Shown: positions 24,880 through 33,207 of the stretch, piece by piece
Layout of the letters: each line of letters begins with the position of its first letter
Position numbering within the stretch: the first letter of the stretch is position 1
Source of the DNA: Gammaproteobacteria bacterium
GTDB lineage: Bacteria; Pseudomonadota; Gammaproteobacteria; Ga0077536
Direction: 5' to 3'
Assembly (NCBI GenBank): GCA_020845935.1
Contig: JADLEV010000001.1
Coordinates: forward strand, 1-51,194
DNA: 51,194 nucleotides
Translations under genes and position numbers: made by a program
The notes under the pieces: generated by a model
The model's database searches: none
Seen by the model: only the letters and a program-made list of their open reading frames with translations
What the model was told of the DNA's origin: nothing

Positions 24880-25518
24880 TCAACGCACGCCAAAAACGAC
24901 GATGGTCTTGCCGGCGACGCTGATCAGATGCTGCTCCTCGAGAGCCTTCAGCACCCGTCCGACCATCTCGCGCGAACAACCGACGATCCGGCCGAGGTCC
25001 TGACGGGTGATCCGGATCTGCATGCCATCCGGGTGGGTCATCGCATCGGGTTCCTTGCACAGGTCCAGCAGCGTGCGCGCCACCCGACCCGACACATCCA
25101 TGAACGCCAAATCACCGATCTTGCGGTTCATGTTGCGCAACCGGTTGGCAAGCTGGGCCGAGATCGCGAACAGCAGTTCGGGGAACAGTCCGGACAGACT
25201 CTTGAGCCGCTCATAGCTGATCTGCGCGATTTCGCACGGCGTCTTGGCCCGGACCAGAGCGCTGCGGCTGGGGTGATCGCTGAACAGTCCAATCTCACCG
25301 AAGAACTCGCCGGGATTCAGGTAGGCGAGGATCAGTTCATGGCCCTCGTCGTCCTCGATCATCACGCTCACCGAACCCTTGACGATGTAGAACAGCTCAT
25401 GCGATGGATCACCCTGGCGAATGATCATCGCCTTCGCCGCGTAGCTGCGGCGATGGCAGTGTTCCAGGAACTGCCGAACCGCGTCATCACCTCGCAGAAT
25501 CGGTCTCGTCAGGGGCAT
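24880..25518 (-). CDS. crp: cAMP receptor protein (Crp/Vfr-type transcription factor)
   Basis: Global regulator of about 212 residues from ATG 25518; the frame extends upstream to 25638 but the family length (209-214) and N-terminus favour 25518. The cAMP pocket GEFFGEIGLFSDHPSRSALVRA (about 70-91) keeps Glu75, Arg85 and Ser86 equivalents of E. coli CRP. The C-terminal helix-turn-helix RQDLGRIVGCSREMVGRVLK and the ending GKTIVVFGVR are very close to E. coli CRP and P. aeruginosa Vfr. It has no FNR-type N-terminal cysteine cluster. The adjacent OsmC gene also matches the E. coli crp-yhfA neighbourhood. Confidence 0.93.
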   Translation of the reverse strand: MPLTRPILRGDDAVRQFLEHCHRRSYAAKAMIIRQGDPSHELFYIVKGSVSVMIEDDEGHELILAYLNPGEFFGEIGLFSDHPSRSALVRAKTPCEIAQISYERLKSLSGLFPELLFAISAQLANRLRNMNRKIGDLAFMDVSGRVARTLLDLCKEPDAMTHPDGMQIRITRQDLGRIVGCSREMVGRVLKALEEQHLISVAGKTIVVFGVR

Positions 25519-25772
25519 TTGCACTGGGTCGTCCTCGCACTGGTGAGCAACCGCTCTGCATGATATCGGCCACGGGCGCGGCTGGTTGAGACGCTGCTCG
25601 GTTTTGCTGTGGGCGCCATGCCCAGGTCCAGCCGGCATTGCTCACCATCGTGCAGCCCGCTGCAGTCGAGCTGCTGCACCGAACGGTGGCGAGGAATCCG
25701 GGCGGTACCAACCGGGTTGGCGGCGACACGGTATCATTGTCCGGTGAGGTAATGAATAACGGGATCGAATCG
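25519..25772. other. Divergent crp-osmC intergenic region
   Basis: This 254-bp space must hold both promoters, but no pair of sigma-70 boxes stands out. A short perfect palindrome CCAACC-G-GGTTGG lies at 25708-25720, about 50 bp before the osmC start, and could be an operator. The open frame reading through part of this region on the plus strand is considered an upstream extension of osmC, not a gene. Confidence 0.3.
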
Positions 25773-26189
25773 ATGCAAGCAACAATCAAGTGGGTGGACG
25801 GCGCGATGTTCGTGGGTGAGTCCGAGAGCGGCCATGCGGTCGTGATCGATGGACCAGCCGATGGCGGCGGCCGCAATCTCGGTCCGCGGCCGATGGAACT
25901 GCTGCTGCTCGGCACCGGCGCATGCAGCGCCTACGACGTCGTCAGCATCCTGCGCAAGGCCCGTCAGGACGTCACGGATTGCCGCGTCGAACTCAAGGCC
26001 GAGCGCGCCGATGCGATCCCCGCGGTGTTCACCTCGATCCACCTGCACTTCATTGTCAGCGGCCGCGGCCTCGCCGCGCATCAGGTGGAGCGTGCGGTCT
26101 CGCTGTCCGCGGAAAAGTATTGCTCGGCGTCGATCATGCTCGGCAAGACCGCGCGGGTGAGCCACGATTTCGAAGTGATCACGGTATAG
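25773..26189 (+). CDS. OsmC/Ohr-family protein, YhfA-like
   Basis: A 138-residue OsmC-fold protein. From ATG 25773 (MQATIKWVDG) it aligns by eye along its whole length with E. coli YhfA: GACSAYDVVSILRKARQD and LSAEKYCSASIML contain the conserved cysteines of the family. OsmC/Ohr proteins are thiol peroxidases, but the YhfA branch has no firmly assigned role. An earlier ATG at 25752 has GGTGAGG very close upstream; 25773 is chosen by family length. Its 3' end overlaps the convergent ABC ATPase gene by 11 bp. Confidence 0.9.
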   Translation: MQATIKWVDGAMFVGESESGHAVVIDGPADGGGRNLGPRPMELLLLGTGACSAYDVVSILRKARQDVTDCRVELKAERADAIPAVFTSIHLHFIVSGRGLAAHQVERAVSLSAEKYCSASIMLGKTARVSHDFEVITV

Positions 26190-26895
26190 CCTTCAGATAG
26201 GCCTGCTCCAGGTCTCCGGCGCCATGGGCAGCACGAAACTCCGCGGCGGTCCCGGTGAAGACGATGCGGCCGTCGTGCAGCACGGCGAAGCGATCGCAGA
26301 GTTCGTCCAGGTCCGACAACTGATGGGTCGTGAAGAACAGCGTGCTGCCTTGCTCGCGCTCGGCCAATAGCCGCTGCCGGACCAGGGTGCGGACCCGCGG
26401 ATCGAGCCCGCTCATCGGTTCATCGAGGATCAGCAGCTTCGGCCTGACCAGCAGACAGCCGATCAACCCGAGCTTCTGCGTCATGCCCTTCGAATACCTG
26501 CCGACGCGTCGTTCGAGCGCGGTGTCATCGAGCGCGAATTGCCGGCAGAGTGCCGCCGTGTCCGCAGCGTCAAAGTGCACTTCGTGCAACGCGCACAACA
26601 AGCGCAGCCATTCCGAACCTGTCGCGAATGGCGGCGGCGCGAACCGTTCCGGCAGAAAGGCAAAGTCTCGCCGCGCCACAACCTGTCGATGGTCGGTACC
26701 GAAGATGCGAATCGTGCCGCGATCGGCCGGTCCGGAATCGACCAGGATGCGGAGCAGCGTGGTCTTGCCGGCACCGTTGGCGCCAATCAGGCCAAAGCAT
26801 TCGCCGGCCTGCACGTCCAGCGACACGCCGGCGAGAATGGCTCGTTCGCCATAGTGCTTCGCCAGATCGACGATTTGCAGCGCCGGCTCGGTCAT
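26179..26895 (-). CDS. ABC transporter ATP-binding protein (ABC-2 type)
   Basis: A 238-residue ATPase. Walker A GANGAGKTT (about 38-46), a signature-like YSKGMTQKLGL (LSGGQ position, as in many ABC-2/NatA-type ATPases), Walker B LLILDEPMSGLDP and the switch His in FTTHQ are all present. It should pair with the permease at 28588-29358, which lies upstream in the same minus-strand group, with a TPR-like protein and a prepilin between. The cargo is unknown. Confidence 0.92.
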   Translation of the reverse strand: MTEPALQIVDLAKHYGERAILAGVSLDVQAGECFGLIGANGAGKTTLLRILVDSGPADRGTIRIFGTDHRQVVARRDFAFLPERFAPPPFATGSEWLRLLCALHEVHFDAADTAALCRQFALDDTALERRVGRYSKGMTQKLGLIGCLLVRPKLLILDEPMSGLDPRVRTLVRQRLLAEREQGSTLFFTTHQLSDLDELCDRFAVLHDGRIVFTGTAAEFRAAHGAGDLEQAYLKAIP

Positions 26896-26906
26896 GCCCT
26901 TGATGG

Positions 26907-26935
26907 CACAAAGCCCGCACGCGGCGGGCTCTGTG
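26907..26935 (-). terminator. Hairpin between the prepilin and ABC ATPase genes
   Basis: CACA-AGCCCGC and GCGGGCT-TGTG arms (26907-26918 and 26924-26935, one mismatched pair) around a 5-nt loop, 26 bp downstream of the prepilin stop and just before the ATPase start. It may attenuate read-through from the prepilin gene to the ATPase gene. No T-run is seen. Confidence 0.4.
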
Positions 26936-26961
26936 ACGGGTCGTCGGGACAGGCACTCGTG

Positions 26962-27678
26962 TCAGTAGACGTAAATCGCGTTGCATGTCTGCTCATTGGC
27001 CTTGATGTCCCAGATATCCGGATCGGCCGAGTCATCGACGCAGGCCGCCGTGGAATGGCCGATGTCATTGGTCGAAAACGTCGCACCGGTGGTCAAGGCA
27101 TGCCGCAGCACGCCGGACAGGGGCAAACCATCGTCGATCTTGACGTCAAGTTCCCGCAGCACGTTGACCGGGATACCGCGGCCGAGCGTGAGATTGAGCC
27201 GGACCGGCCGCGTACCAGCGTCGGCATAATCGTCGCTTTCGAACAGCATCAGGAACCCCTGAAACGCATTGCGCGGCGCCTTGTCCGTTTCAGCGGCCGA
27301 CGGTGCAGCAGAACCGCCAACATAATTACCCTGGATGAACCCCGCCTTGGACAGGTGCTCCCAGAGCGCCAGCGCCTCAGTCCAGGGGTTGCCTTCGTTT
27401 TCGTCCAGCCGGCCGCTGGCGTTGCCTCCGGTCGTAACGCCCGGGATTGCCTGCGCGGCATTGGTCGCCGGCCAATCGCCCGGCACCTGCCGATAGCGAT
27501 CGATGAAGCCGTAATAGGCGGCCTGCACGCCGGAATTCTGATCGGCAATGTTGCGGACCCGGGCGCTGACGATCAGTTCCTGACCCTTGAGGATCCCGCC
27601 GAGCAACAGGCCGATGATCACCAGCACGATCGCAATCTCGACCAGGGTAAAGCCGCTTTGTGCTCCGCGCTTCGTCAT
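26962..27678 (-). CDS. Type IV prepilin-like protein (N-methylation motif)
   Basis: A 238-residue protein with a classic prepilin start: short basic leader MTKRGAQSG, cleavage G/FTLVEIAIVLVIIGLLLGG with Glu at +5 and a hydrophobic helix. The mature globular part (GFIDRYRQVPGDWPATNAAQ is a motif shared by many large pseudopilin-like proteins) ends with a Cys pair (AACVDD, QTCNAIYVY). It would be processed by a prepilin peptidase that is not in this window. ATG 27678 has GAGG 7 nt upstream. It is lodged inside an ABC-2 exporter gene group, an unusual setting. Confidence 0.9.
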   Translation of the reverse strand: MTKRGAQSGFTLVEIAIVLVIIGLLLGGILKGQELIVSARVRNIADQNSGVQAAYYGFIDRYRQVPGDWPATNAAQAIPGVTTGGNASGRLDENEGNPWTEALALWEHLSKAGFIQGNYVGGSAAPSAAETDKAPRNAFQGFLMLFESDDYADAGTRPVRLNLTLGRGIPVNVLRELDVKIDDGLPLSGVLRHALTTGATFSTNDIGHSTAACVDDSADPDIWDIKANEQTCNAIYVY

Positions 27679-27716
27679 GATGCTACCTCGGATATCAAGT
27701 ACCGGTAGATAATTTC

Positions 27717-27734
27717 ATACACGATATGTGCCAG
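27717..27734 (-). promoter_or_regulatory. Candidate sigma-54 promoter of the prepilin gene
   Basis: On the minus strand, TGGCAC (27728-27733) is a perfect -24 box. At the correct phase lies CGTGTA (27718-27723), where the expected TTTGCA/GC has only the G of the -12 dinucleotide. It is about 40 bp upstream of the prepilin start. Pilin genes are often sigma-54 dependent, and a sigma-54 response regulator is encoded at 42533-43945. Confidence 0.35.
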
Positions 27735-27865
27735 CAACCGAGCTGACGGTCATTTATCGATTCGTCACGCAGAACCCGTGCGGACCACTCCAGAGGACGC
27801 ACCGCGGCACCGAAATTCAGTCGAAAATCCGACACTCACTGTCAGGTTCGGCCACAGCGAGTCGG

Positions 27866-28591
27866 TCACGGGGAGCCCCGGGCTGCGTTCGTTGCTGTAG
27901 CGGGCATCGCGGCCAACCGCTGCGTCAGAAATCGTTGCTCCGCGGGGTCGGTCACCTCGCCGCTGGCGAGCAGCGCGCCGAGCAACACCCTGGCCGCCTC
28001 GATCTCCCCCATGTCCTCGAGCACGAAGATGCGCATCTGCCGCGCCCAGGACGGCACCGTGCCAGGCGCGGTGCGGGTCGCCAGCTCGGTCGCGAATTGC
28101 AGCGCAAGCGCGTCATCGCGCAGCCGATGTTTCGCGACGAACACCGCATGCGCGAGCCATTGCCAGCGCCGCTCGGGATCCTCGCGGAACGCGGCCGCGA
28201 CGAACCGCAGCATCCGGCGCTGGCGCTCGGGATCATTCACCTCGCCGTAGACGCGGCTCGCCGCCAGCAGCGGATACTGCGCCCTCGGATCGAGTTCGAG
28301 GATGCGCGCCAACCACTGTTCGAGCCGCGCGTAGTCGAGTCGCGCGAACGGCACGCTGACCCCGGGTTGCTGATCGAACGCCTGCAACCACAGCATCAGC
28401 AGCTTGGCGAAGGCGACCTGCTCGCCCAGCGCCAATGCCTGCAATGCCTGCCGCTCCAGCAGCGGTGGCAGCTCGATCGCCGTTGCCCGCGGCGCCGGCA
28501 ACGTGGCGTGCCAGCCGAGTTGCGCCGCCAACGCGATCGGCAACAGCCAGCGCAACGGACGAGGGACGGCGGACAGCGGCGCGACGGTCAT
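27866..28591 (-). CDS. TPR-like membrane-anchored protein of the ABC/prepilin group
   Basis: A 241-residue protein with an N-terminal membrane anchor or signal (PLRWLLPIALAAQLGWHA) followed by helical repeats resembling TPRs (LEQWLARILELDPRAQYPLLAASRVYG; WQWLAHAVFVAKHRLRDD). Its start overlaps the stop of the permease gene by 4 nt (ATGA), so it is translationally coupled to the permease and is probably a periplasmic-side accessory. I do not recognise a named family. Confidence 0.75.
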   Translation of the reverse strand: MTVAPLSAVPRPLRWLLPIALAAQLGWHATLPAPRATAIELPPLLERQALQALALGEQVAFAKLLMLWLQAFDQQPGVSVPFARLDYARLEQWLARILELDPRAQYPLLAASRVYGEVNDPERQRRMLRFVAAAFREDPERRWQWLAHAVFVAKHRLRDDALALQFATELATRTAPGTVPSWARQMRIFVLEDMGEIEAARVLLGALLASGEVTDPAEQRFLTQRLAAMPATATNAARGSP

Positions 28592-29358
28592 AACTCCCTG
28601 CGGTACAGGTCGAACATGCCCACCGCACTCAGCAGCACGAGATAGATCGCGGTCTGCGTCGCCAGCGGCGCCAGTGCCGCCCAGGTGCCGCTGCCATGGA
28701 CCAGCCAGCCGGCATCGGCGAAGCGCCAGATATCCGGCAGCAGATAGCCGAGCATGTGCGCGAACCAGGCCGCACCGCGCTGCAGCAACCCGCCACCGTC
28801 AGCCAGCACTCCGGAGCTGAGCAACTGGATGGCGCCAATCGCGCGCGCCAGCAAATAGAACGCTGCGACCGCGCCGAGCGCTGCCGGCAGTTGGCTGAAA
28901 CTTACGGCACACAGCTGGGCGAATGCCACGACGAGCACCAGCTCACAGCCAAGCGACAGCGCCCAGAACAACGCCTGCGCCGGATCTGTATATACCGCAA
29001 GCAGGGCACCGGCGGCGGCGGCGAGCGCGCCGGCCAGCAGACCATGGCCAAGCAACCGACCAAGGAAATATCCAGGCCGCGACAGCGGTCGCGACAACAG
29101 CAACGCCGCCACACCACTCTGGAAGTCGCGCACCGATCCGGCGATGACGATGGTCGCGACGAGGAACGCCGCACCGCTCCGCAGGGCCGCCGCGAGCAAT
29201 GCGATTCGGTAGTCGTGGGTTTCGGTGAGGGCGATGCTCGCCGCGAATTCGGCCAGAGCGATGCAGGCGAGGCCGAGCACTCCGGCAGTCGCCAGGAGCC
29301 GCGAGCGCACGCCCTCCAGCACGGTGAATCTGGCGATGGCGAGGACCCGCCGCAACAT
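28588..29358 (-). CDS. ABC-2 type transporter permease
   Basis: A 256-residue inner-membrane protein with about six hydrophobic segments (for example LLATAGVLGLACIALAEFAA, LLAGALAAAAGALLAVY, ELVLVVAFAQLCAVSF, TQTAIYLVLLSAVGMFDLY) and the ABC-2 topology start MLRRVLAIARFTVLEGVRSR. It should work with the ATPase at 26179-26895. It is divergent from the histidine kinase gene with only 26 bp between, so the two promoters overlap. Confidence 0.85.
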   Translation of the reverse strand: MLRRVLAIARFTVLEGVRSRLLATAGVLGLACIALAEFAASIALTETHDYRIALLAAALRSGAAFLVATIVIAGSVRDFQSGVAALLLSRPLSRPGYFLGRLLGHGLLAGALAAAAGALLAVYTDPAQALFWALSLGCELVLVVAFAQLCAVSFSQLPAALGAVAAFYLLARAIGAIQLLSSGVLADGGGLLQRGAAWFAHMLGYLLPDIWRFADAGWLVHGSGTWAALAPLATQTAIYLVLLSAVGMFDLYRREL

Positions 29359-29384
29359 GGTCGCTACTGTACACTATCGTCGCC

Positions 29385-31097
29385 ATGCCCTTCACGATTG
29401 CCCCGGTGCTGCACCGGCGATACGACCATCTGGTATTGGCCGGCATGCTGTACGCGCTCCACTTCGCCTTGCGCGCGGGTCCGGGCAGCGGCATCGCCGC
29501 GGCTCTGCTGGCGATACACCTCGGCCTGTTCTTCCTCTGGCAGCCCATCTGGCAACGCGATCGCCGTCTGGATCCGCCCGCGGTACTGCGCGTGGTGTTG
29601 TTCACGGCGGTCTATCTGGCATCGTTCGGCTGGGCACTCGCCTCGTTCTGGCTGATCCTTCTGTGCGGCCTGGTCGCGGGCCGCACCATTGGCAATCGCC
29701 GCGAACGCATCGGCTACATGCTGGTGCTGACCTATCTCGTGTCCGAATTGCTGGTCACCTGCACGGCGCAGTTGTTTCACGTCGATACCGTGACGCCGGG
29801 GGTATTCGAACTGTTCCGGTTGTTGTTGCCGCTGCTGCCGCTGCCTCTGTTGCTGCTGCGATTCGACAGCAAGCAAGACGGCGTCGAGGTACCGATCGAT
29901 TTCTTTCGCGGCGTCAATTTCGCGTTGATGACGGCACTGCTCGCGGTCAGCAGCGTGCTGGTCAGCTATCGCTTCGCCATCGATTACGCGGTCGCGCTGT
30001 TCGGCACGCTGCTGGTGCTGGCCGGCTTCCTGTTGCTGATCAGCTGGCTGTTGCTGTCCGGTGGCTTCGGCAACCTGTTGCACCTGTGGGAGCGATCGTT
30101 ACTCAATGTCGGCACTCCGTTCGAACAGCGGCTGGCGCGGCTGGCGCGACTCGCGACCACGGAACCCGATCCGGAGGCGTTTCTCCATGCCGCGGTGGCG
30201 CAACTGCTCGAAGCGCCGGGGGTCGTCGGCGCCGAATGGCGGTCCGGCAGGCGCCGCGGCCGGATTGGCGCCGAGAGCCGCTACAAGCTCGATTTCGACG
30301 ATGCCGAACTGGCGCTGTCGATCCATACGCGCCGCAGCGCGGGGCCGATGCTGCTGCTGCATTACCGGCTGCTGCTGCAACTCATCGCACATTTTCATGC
30401 CGCGATCCTGCGGGCACGGGATCGCGCCCAGCGCGCGCATCTGCAGGCGATTCACGAAACCGGCGCGCGCCTGACGCACGACATCAAGAATCTGTTGCAG
30501 GCCTTGCAGACCCTGACCGATGAACTGCTGCACTTGCCGGAAACACCGAGCAGCGACGGCGACCTCGCGCGCCAGCAGCGCGGCCAGCAATTGTTGCGCC
30601 GCCAGTTGCCGCTGATCGCGGAGCGGCTCCGGCTCGCGCTCGGCAAGTTGCAGGATCCGGCGCTGCATGCCGCGGGCAATGGCTCGTTGCGGCTCTGGTG
30701 GCAGGCGTTGTGTGGCCGCTACGCCGGCCGCGGCATCCAGTTCAGCGAACAGTTAGAGCAGGATCGCGAGGTGCCGATCGAATGTCTCGACAGCGTCGTC
30801 GAAAACCTGCTCGACAACGCGCTGCACAAGGCGCGCGCCGAACCCGACATCACGGTCACGGTCACGCTCGCAGCGACCGGCGACGGCCTGAGCGTCGAAG
30901 TTCGCGATGACGGCAGCGCGATCGAGCCGGCGCTCGCGACGCTGCTGTTCCAGCAGGTGGTCGCGTCGGCGACCGGCCTCGGCATCGGGCTGTATCAGGC
31001 CGCCCGATTCGCCGAGCGGTCCGGCCTGCGGCTGACCCTGGCGAGCAATCGCGCGCGTGATGTCCGCTTCACGCTGACCGATCGACCGGTACCGTGA
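29385..31097 (+). CDS. PrsK-like membrane sensor histidine kinase
   Basis: A 570-residue kinase. Residues 1-230 hold about seven or eight membrane helices; about 245-345 is a GAF-like region (PDPEAFLHAAVAQLL). The phosphoacceptor box is GARLTHDIKNLLQALQTL with His365. The ATPase part has the N box (VVENLLDNALHKA), G1-type VRDDGS and G2-type GLGIGL. Multi-TM plus GAF plus HDIKN resembles PrsK of PEP-CTERM/exopolysaccharide systems. No response regulator is adjacent; the PrsR-like regulator at the far edge of the pilus cluster (42533-43945) is the likely partner. Confidence 0.88.
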   Translation: MPFTIAPVLHRRYDHLVLAGMLYALHFALRAGPGSGIAAALLAIHLGLFFLWQPIWQRDRRLDPPAVLRVVLFTAVYLASFGWALASFWLILLCGLVAGRTIGNRRERIGYMLVLTYLVSELLVTCTAQLFHVDTVTPGVFELFRLLLPLLPLPLLLLRFDSKQDGVEVPIDFFRGVNFALMTALLAVSSVLVSYRFAIDYAVALFGTLLVLAGFLLLISWLLLSGGFGNLLHLWERSLLNVGTPFEQRLARLARLATTEPDPEAFLHAAVAQLLEAPGVVGAEWRSGRRRGRIGAESRYKLDFDDAELALSIHTRRSAGPMLLLHYRLLLQLIAHFHAAILRARDRAQRAHLQAIHETGARLTHDIKNLLQALQTLTDELLHLPETPSSDGDLARQQRGQQLLRRQLPLIAERLRLALGKLQDPALHAAGNGSLRLWWQALCGRYAGRGIQFSEQLEQDREVPIECLDSVVENLLDNALHKARAEPDITVTVTLAATGDGLSVEVRDDGSAIEPALATLLFQQVVASATGLGIGLYQAARFAERSGLRLTLASNRARDVRFTLTDRPVP

Positions 31098-31164
31098 CTG
31101 GCACCCCGCCCCCCCCCGGTCCGCACGGTATCGATTTTATTTTGGCGCGGGTTTTGGGCTCAGC

Positions 31165-31944
31165 TTACGGGGCAGGTGTTGGACACTTACCGGCGTTGAC
31201 ATAGTGGTAGTACAGCACCGACGGCGACAGCCAGGACACCAGATCGTCGAACTCGCAGAACGGCAGTGACTCATCGGTGTCGCTGCAGGCGGTGCCGTCA
31301 CCACGGGTCGGCAGCCGGGAGGTGATTTCAACACTCTCGTTAGGGAGTTCCGCGGCGTTGTTTCCCTCATCGGTGCCTGCCCACCCGGCCGGCCCGGCGC
31401 GTTGCGCCCCACCGCCGACTGGCGAACCCCCATAGCCATTGCGACCGTGCGACAACACGACCGCGGGCACATCGCGGCCGGCGAGATAACGGAATTTTCC
31501 CTCGACAATGTTACTGGACGCCGGATTATCGCCGCGGGTATGGACACTGATGTTGCCGCCGGTGGCTCGGATGTAATCGCAGTCCGCGATCGCGGCTTTG
31601 CCATCGACGCGATAAAGCAGCCGGTTGCCCCAGGCATCGCCGGGCGCCGCGACACCGAGTGTCGCCCACGGCAGCCAACCACGCTCCTCCATGGGCGGCG
31701 CGCAATCCTCGGCGCCATCACCATCCGCATCCGGACAGGGCAAGCGACCGTGCGCCATCGCAAACCCATGCAGCGCGACACGCACATCCTCGATCACGGC
31801 AAGCGTCGCGCGGCGCTCGCGTGCCTCGATCTGTGGGCGCAACGCCGCGATCAGACCGGTCAACAGCAGACCCACGATGAACAGGACGAAGGCGACTTCA
31901 ATCAGGGTAAAGCCGCGTTGCCCGCAGCACGAGATCCCGTTCAT
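31165..31944 (-). CDS. Type IV prepilin-like protein
   Basis: A 259-residue pseudopilin-like protein. After the leader MNGISCCGQRG comes the cleavage site G/FTLIEVAFVLFIVGLLLTG with Glu at +5. The large exported part has many Gly/Asp residues, LPCPDADGDG and several cysteines. Its start overlaps the stop of the next upstream prepilin-like gene by 4 nt (ATGA). With that gene it ends the MSHA-like gene run, where MSHA operons carry minor pilins such as MshO, MshP and MshQ. Confidence 0.88.
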   Translation of the reverse strand: MNGISCCGQRGFTLIEVAFVLFIVGLLLTGLIAALRPQIEARERRATLAVIEDVRVALHGFAMAHGRLPCPDADGDGAEDCAPPMEERGWLPWATLGVAAPGDAWGNRLLYRVDGKAAIADCDYIRATGGNISVHTRGDNPASSNIVEGKFRYLAGRDVPAVVLSHGRNGYGGSPVGGGAQRAGPAGWAGTDEGNNAAELPNESVEITSRLPTRGDGTACSDTDESLPFCEFDDLVSWLSPSVLYYHYVNAGKCPTPAP

Positions 31945-32621
31945 GGCGGCACCAGTGCCTCGATCTCGGCTCGGGTAATGGCGACGAAGCGATCATTGCC
32001 AACGCCACCGGCGACGAACGGGCCCGCAGCGTCAATGTTGCTGTCCTCGAGGTATTGGGCGATGGCGTAGGGATCGCCACTGCGATTCTGGCCCGGCAGC
32101 GCTGCGCCTGGAGCCAGCACCAAGGCAACGATGTCACTCACGCCGCCGGCGACCAGCGTGCCTGGCAAGCCGGCATTCGGTTCGATCCTCGGGCTGATCT
32201 TGTAGTTGCCCGATACCGCGTACCAGAGCGGGACGCTGGCGGGGGCGAGGTGCAAGGTACCCCACGGCAGCAGCCCGATGGCTGGCGTACCTGTGGCGCC
32301 GCACGGTGTGTTCGATGAGCCGACCGGATCGAATGGCAACCCCAGATACGCCGTATCCGGACAGGGCAGATAGCCGATGTTGGCACCGCTGTTCACGCCG
32401 AGGACATAACCGAGCAATGCCGCTCGCGCTTCGCGCAGCGCTTGATTGGCTTCTGCGACCTGAGCCTGACGATAACGCTCCGGCGACGGCAGCGCGCCCA
32501 GCAACAGCAATGCGGCCGTGCTCAACAGCATGGCAAGCACGAGCAACAACACGAAACCCCGCTGGCGTACCCTGCCGACGTGAGGGCCTCCGCTGGGAAC
32601 GTATCGGCTACCGTGCCGCAT
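31941..32621 (-). CDS. Prepilin-like/PilX-type minor pilin candidate
   Basis: A 226-residue protein starting at ATG 32621, the only good start, with GAGG 6 nt upstream, overlapping the MshK-like gene by 14 bp. A long leader (to QRG) precedes a hydrophobic stretch FVLLLVLAMLLSTAALLLLG. It lacks the Glu+5 of standard prepilins, as in PilX/GspK-like minor pilins. The mature part contains YLPCPDTAYLG and LLPWGTL, also seen in the following prepilin (LPWATLG). The LPCPD/LPW(G/A)T pair suggests the two are paralogous partners at a pilus tip. Confidence 0.8.
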   Translation of the reverse strand: MRHGSRYVPSGGPHVGRVRQRGFVLLLVLAMLLSTAALLLLGALPSPERYRQAQVAEANQALREARAALLGYVLGVNSGANIGYLPCPDTAYLGLPFDPVGSSNTPCGATGTPAIGLLPWGTLHLAPASVPLWYAVSGNYKISPRIEPNAGLPGTLVAGGVSDIVALVLAPGAALPGQNRSGDPYAIAQYLEDSNIDAAGPFVAGGVGNDRFVAITRAEIEALVPP

Positions 32622-33207
32622 CGGGCACCTCGAAACGATCGCGCACGATCTCCTGCACCGGATCGTAGACCTGACCCGGACGCAACTCGATTTCGCGCCG
32701 CGCCCCATTGACGCCGATCCCGACCCGACCGCCCGGCAGCACGCGCACGGTCTCGGGCAACCGCGCCGGGTCGCCATCGTAATCGTTGGTGCCGTTGATC
32801 CAGACGGTGCCGCGGCCACCCCGTCGTTGGACCACACCTTCGACCGCTACCGGGGACGGTTCCGGCGCCGCGATCTCAGACACCTTGGCCGGTGCCTGGG
32901 CCGGCTCGCTTGCGCCGGCGCGCGCGGCCTGCCGCTGCTGCTGCAACGCGGCGCGTTGTTCGGGATGCAGGAACAAGCGGCCGAGATCGGAGGCGGACAC
33001 CGCGGGCGCCGCCGTGCCGGCGACCCACAGCGCCAACATGATCCTGCGCGCCGAGAACAGCCTGGGTTCGTCGCCGCGCTTGCCAGGCCCCCTCTCTGGG
33101 TTTCGCTCTGCTTGCTTCGCGCGCGCGCCATCGGCGCGCGGAAACCCCAATTCCGGCAGCACGTCCCGATCCCAGCCAAGCCAGGGAGCACCGCACCGCG
33201 CCGTCAT
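32608..33207 (-). CDS. MshK-like accessory protein
   Basis: A small protein between MshJ-like and prepilin genes. The recognisable part is C-terminal to a hydrophobic segment (MLALWVAGTAAPAVSA, signal or anchor) and ends with GTVWINGTNDYDGD, ETVRVLPGGRVGIGV and EIELRPGQVYDP, the pattern of MSHA biogenesis protein MshK. Two starts compete. ATG 33207 has a strong GGGAGG 6 nt upstream and an ATGA overlap with the MshJ-like gene, but adds 56 low-complexity basic residues. ATG 33039 starts directly at the hydrophobic segment but has a poor ribosome site. I report the longer form. Confidence 0.7.
   Translation of the reverse strand: MTARCGAPWLGWDRDVLPELGFPRADGARAKQAERNPERGPGKRGDEPRLFSARRIMLALWVAGTAAPAVSASDLGRLFLHPEQRAALQQQRQAARAGASEPAQAPAKVSEIAAPEPSPVAVEGVVQRRGGRGTVWINGTNDYDGDPARLPETVRVLPGGRVGIGVNGARREIELRPGQVYDPVQEIVRDRFEVPDAAR

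Noticed and set aside
24880-25518. Oxygen-sensing FNR instead of Crp
   Set aside because: The N-terminus has no FNR cysteine cluster and the cAMP pocket residues are conserved.
31109-31117. Run of nine C as a phase-variation tract
   Set aside because: It lies after the stop codon of the kinase gene, outside any coding region or recognisable promoter.
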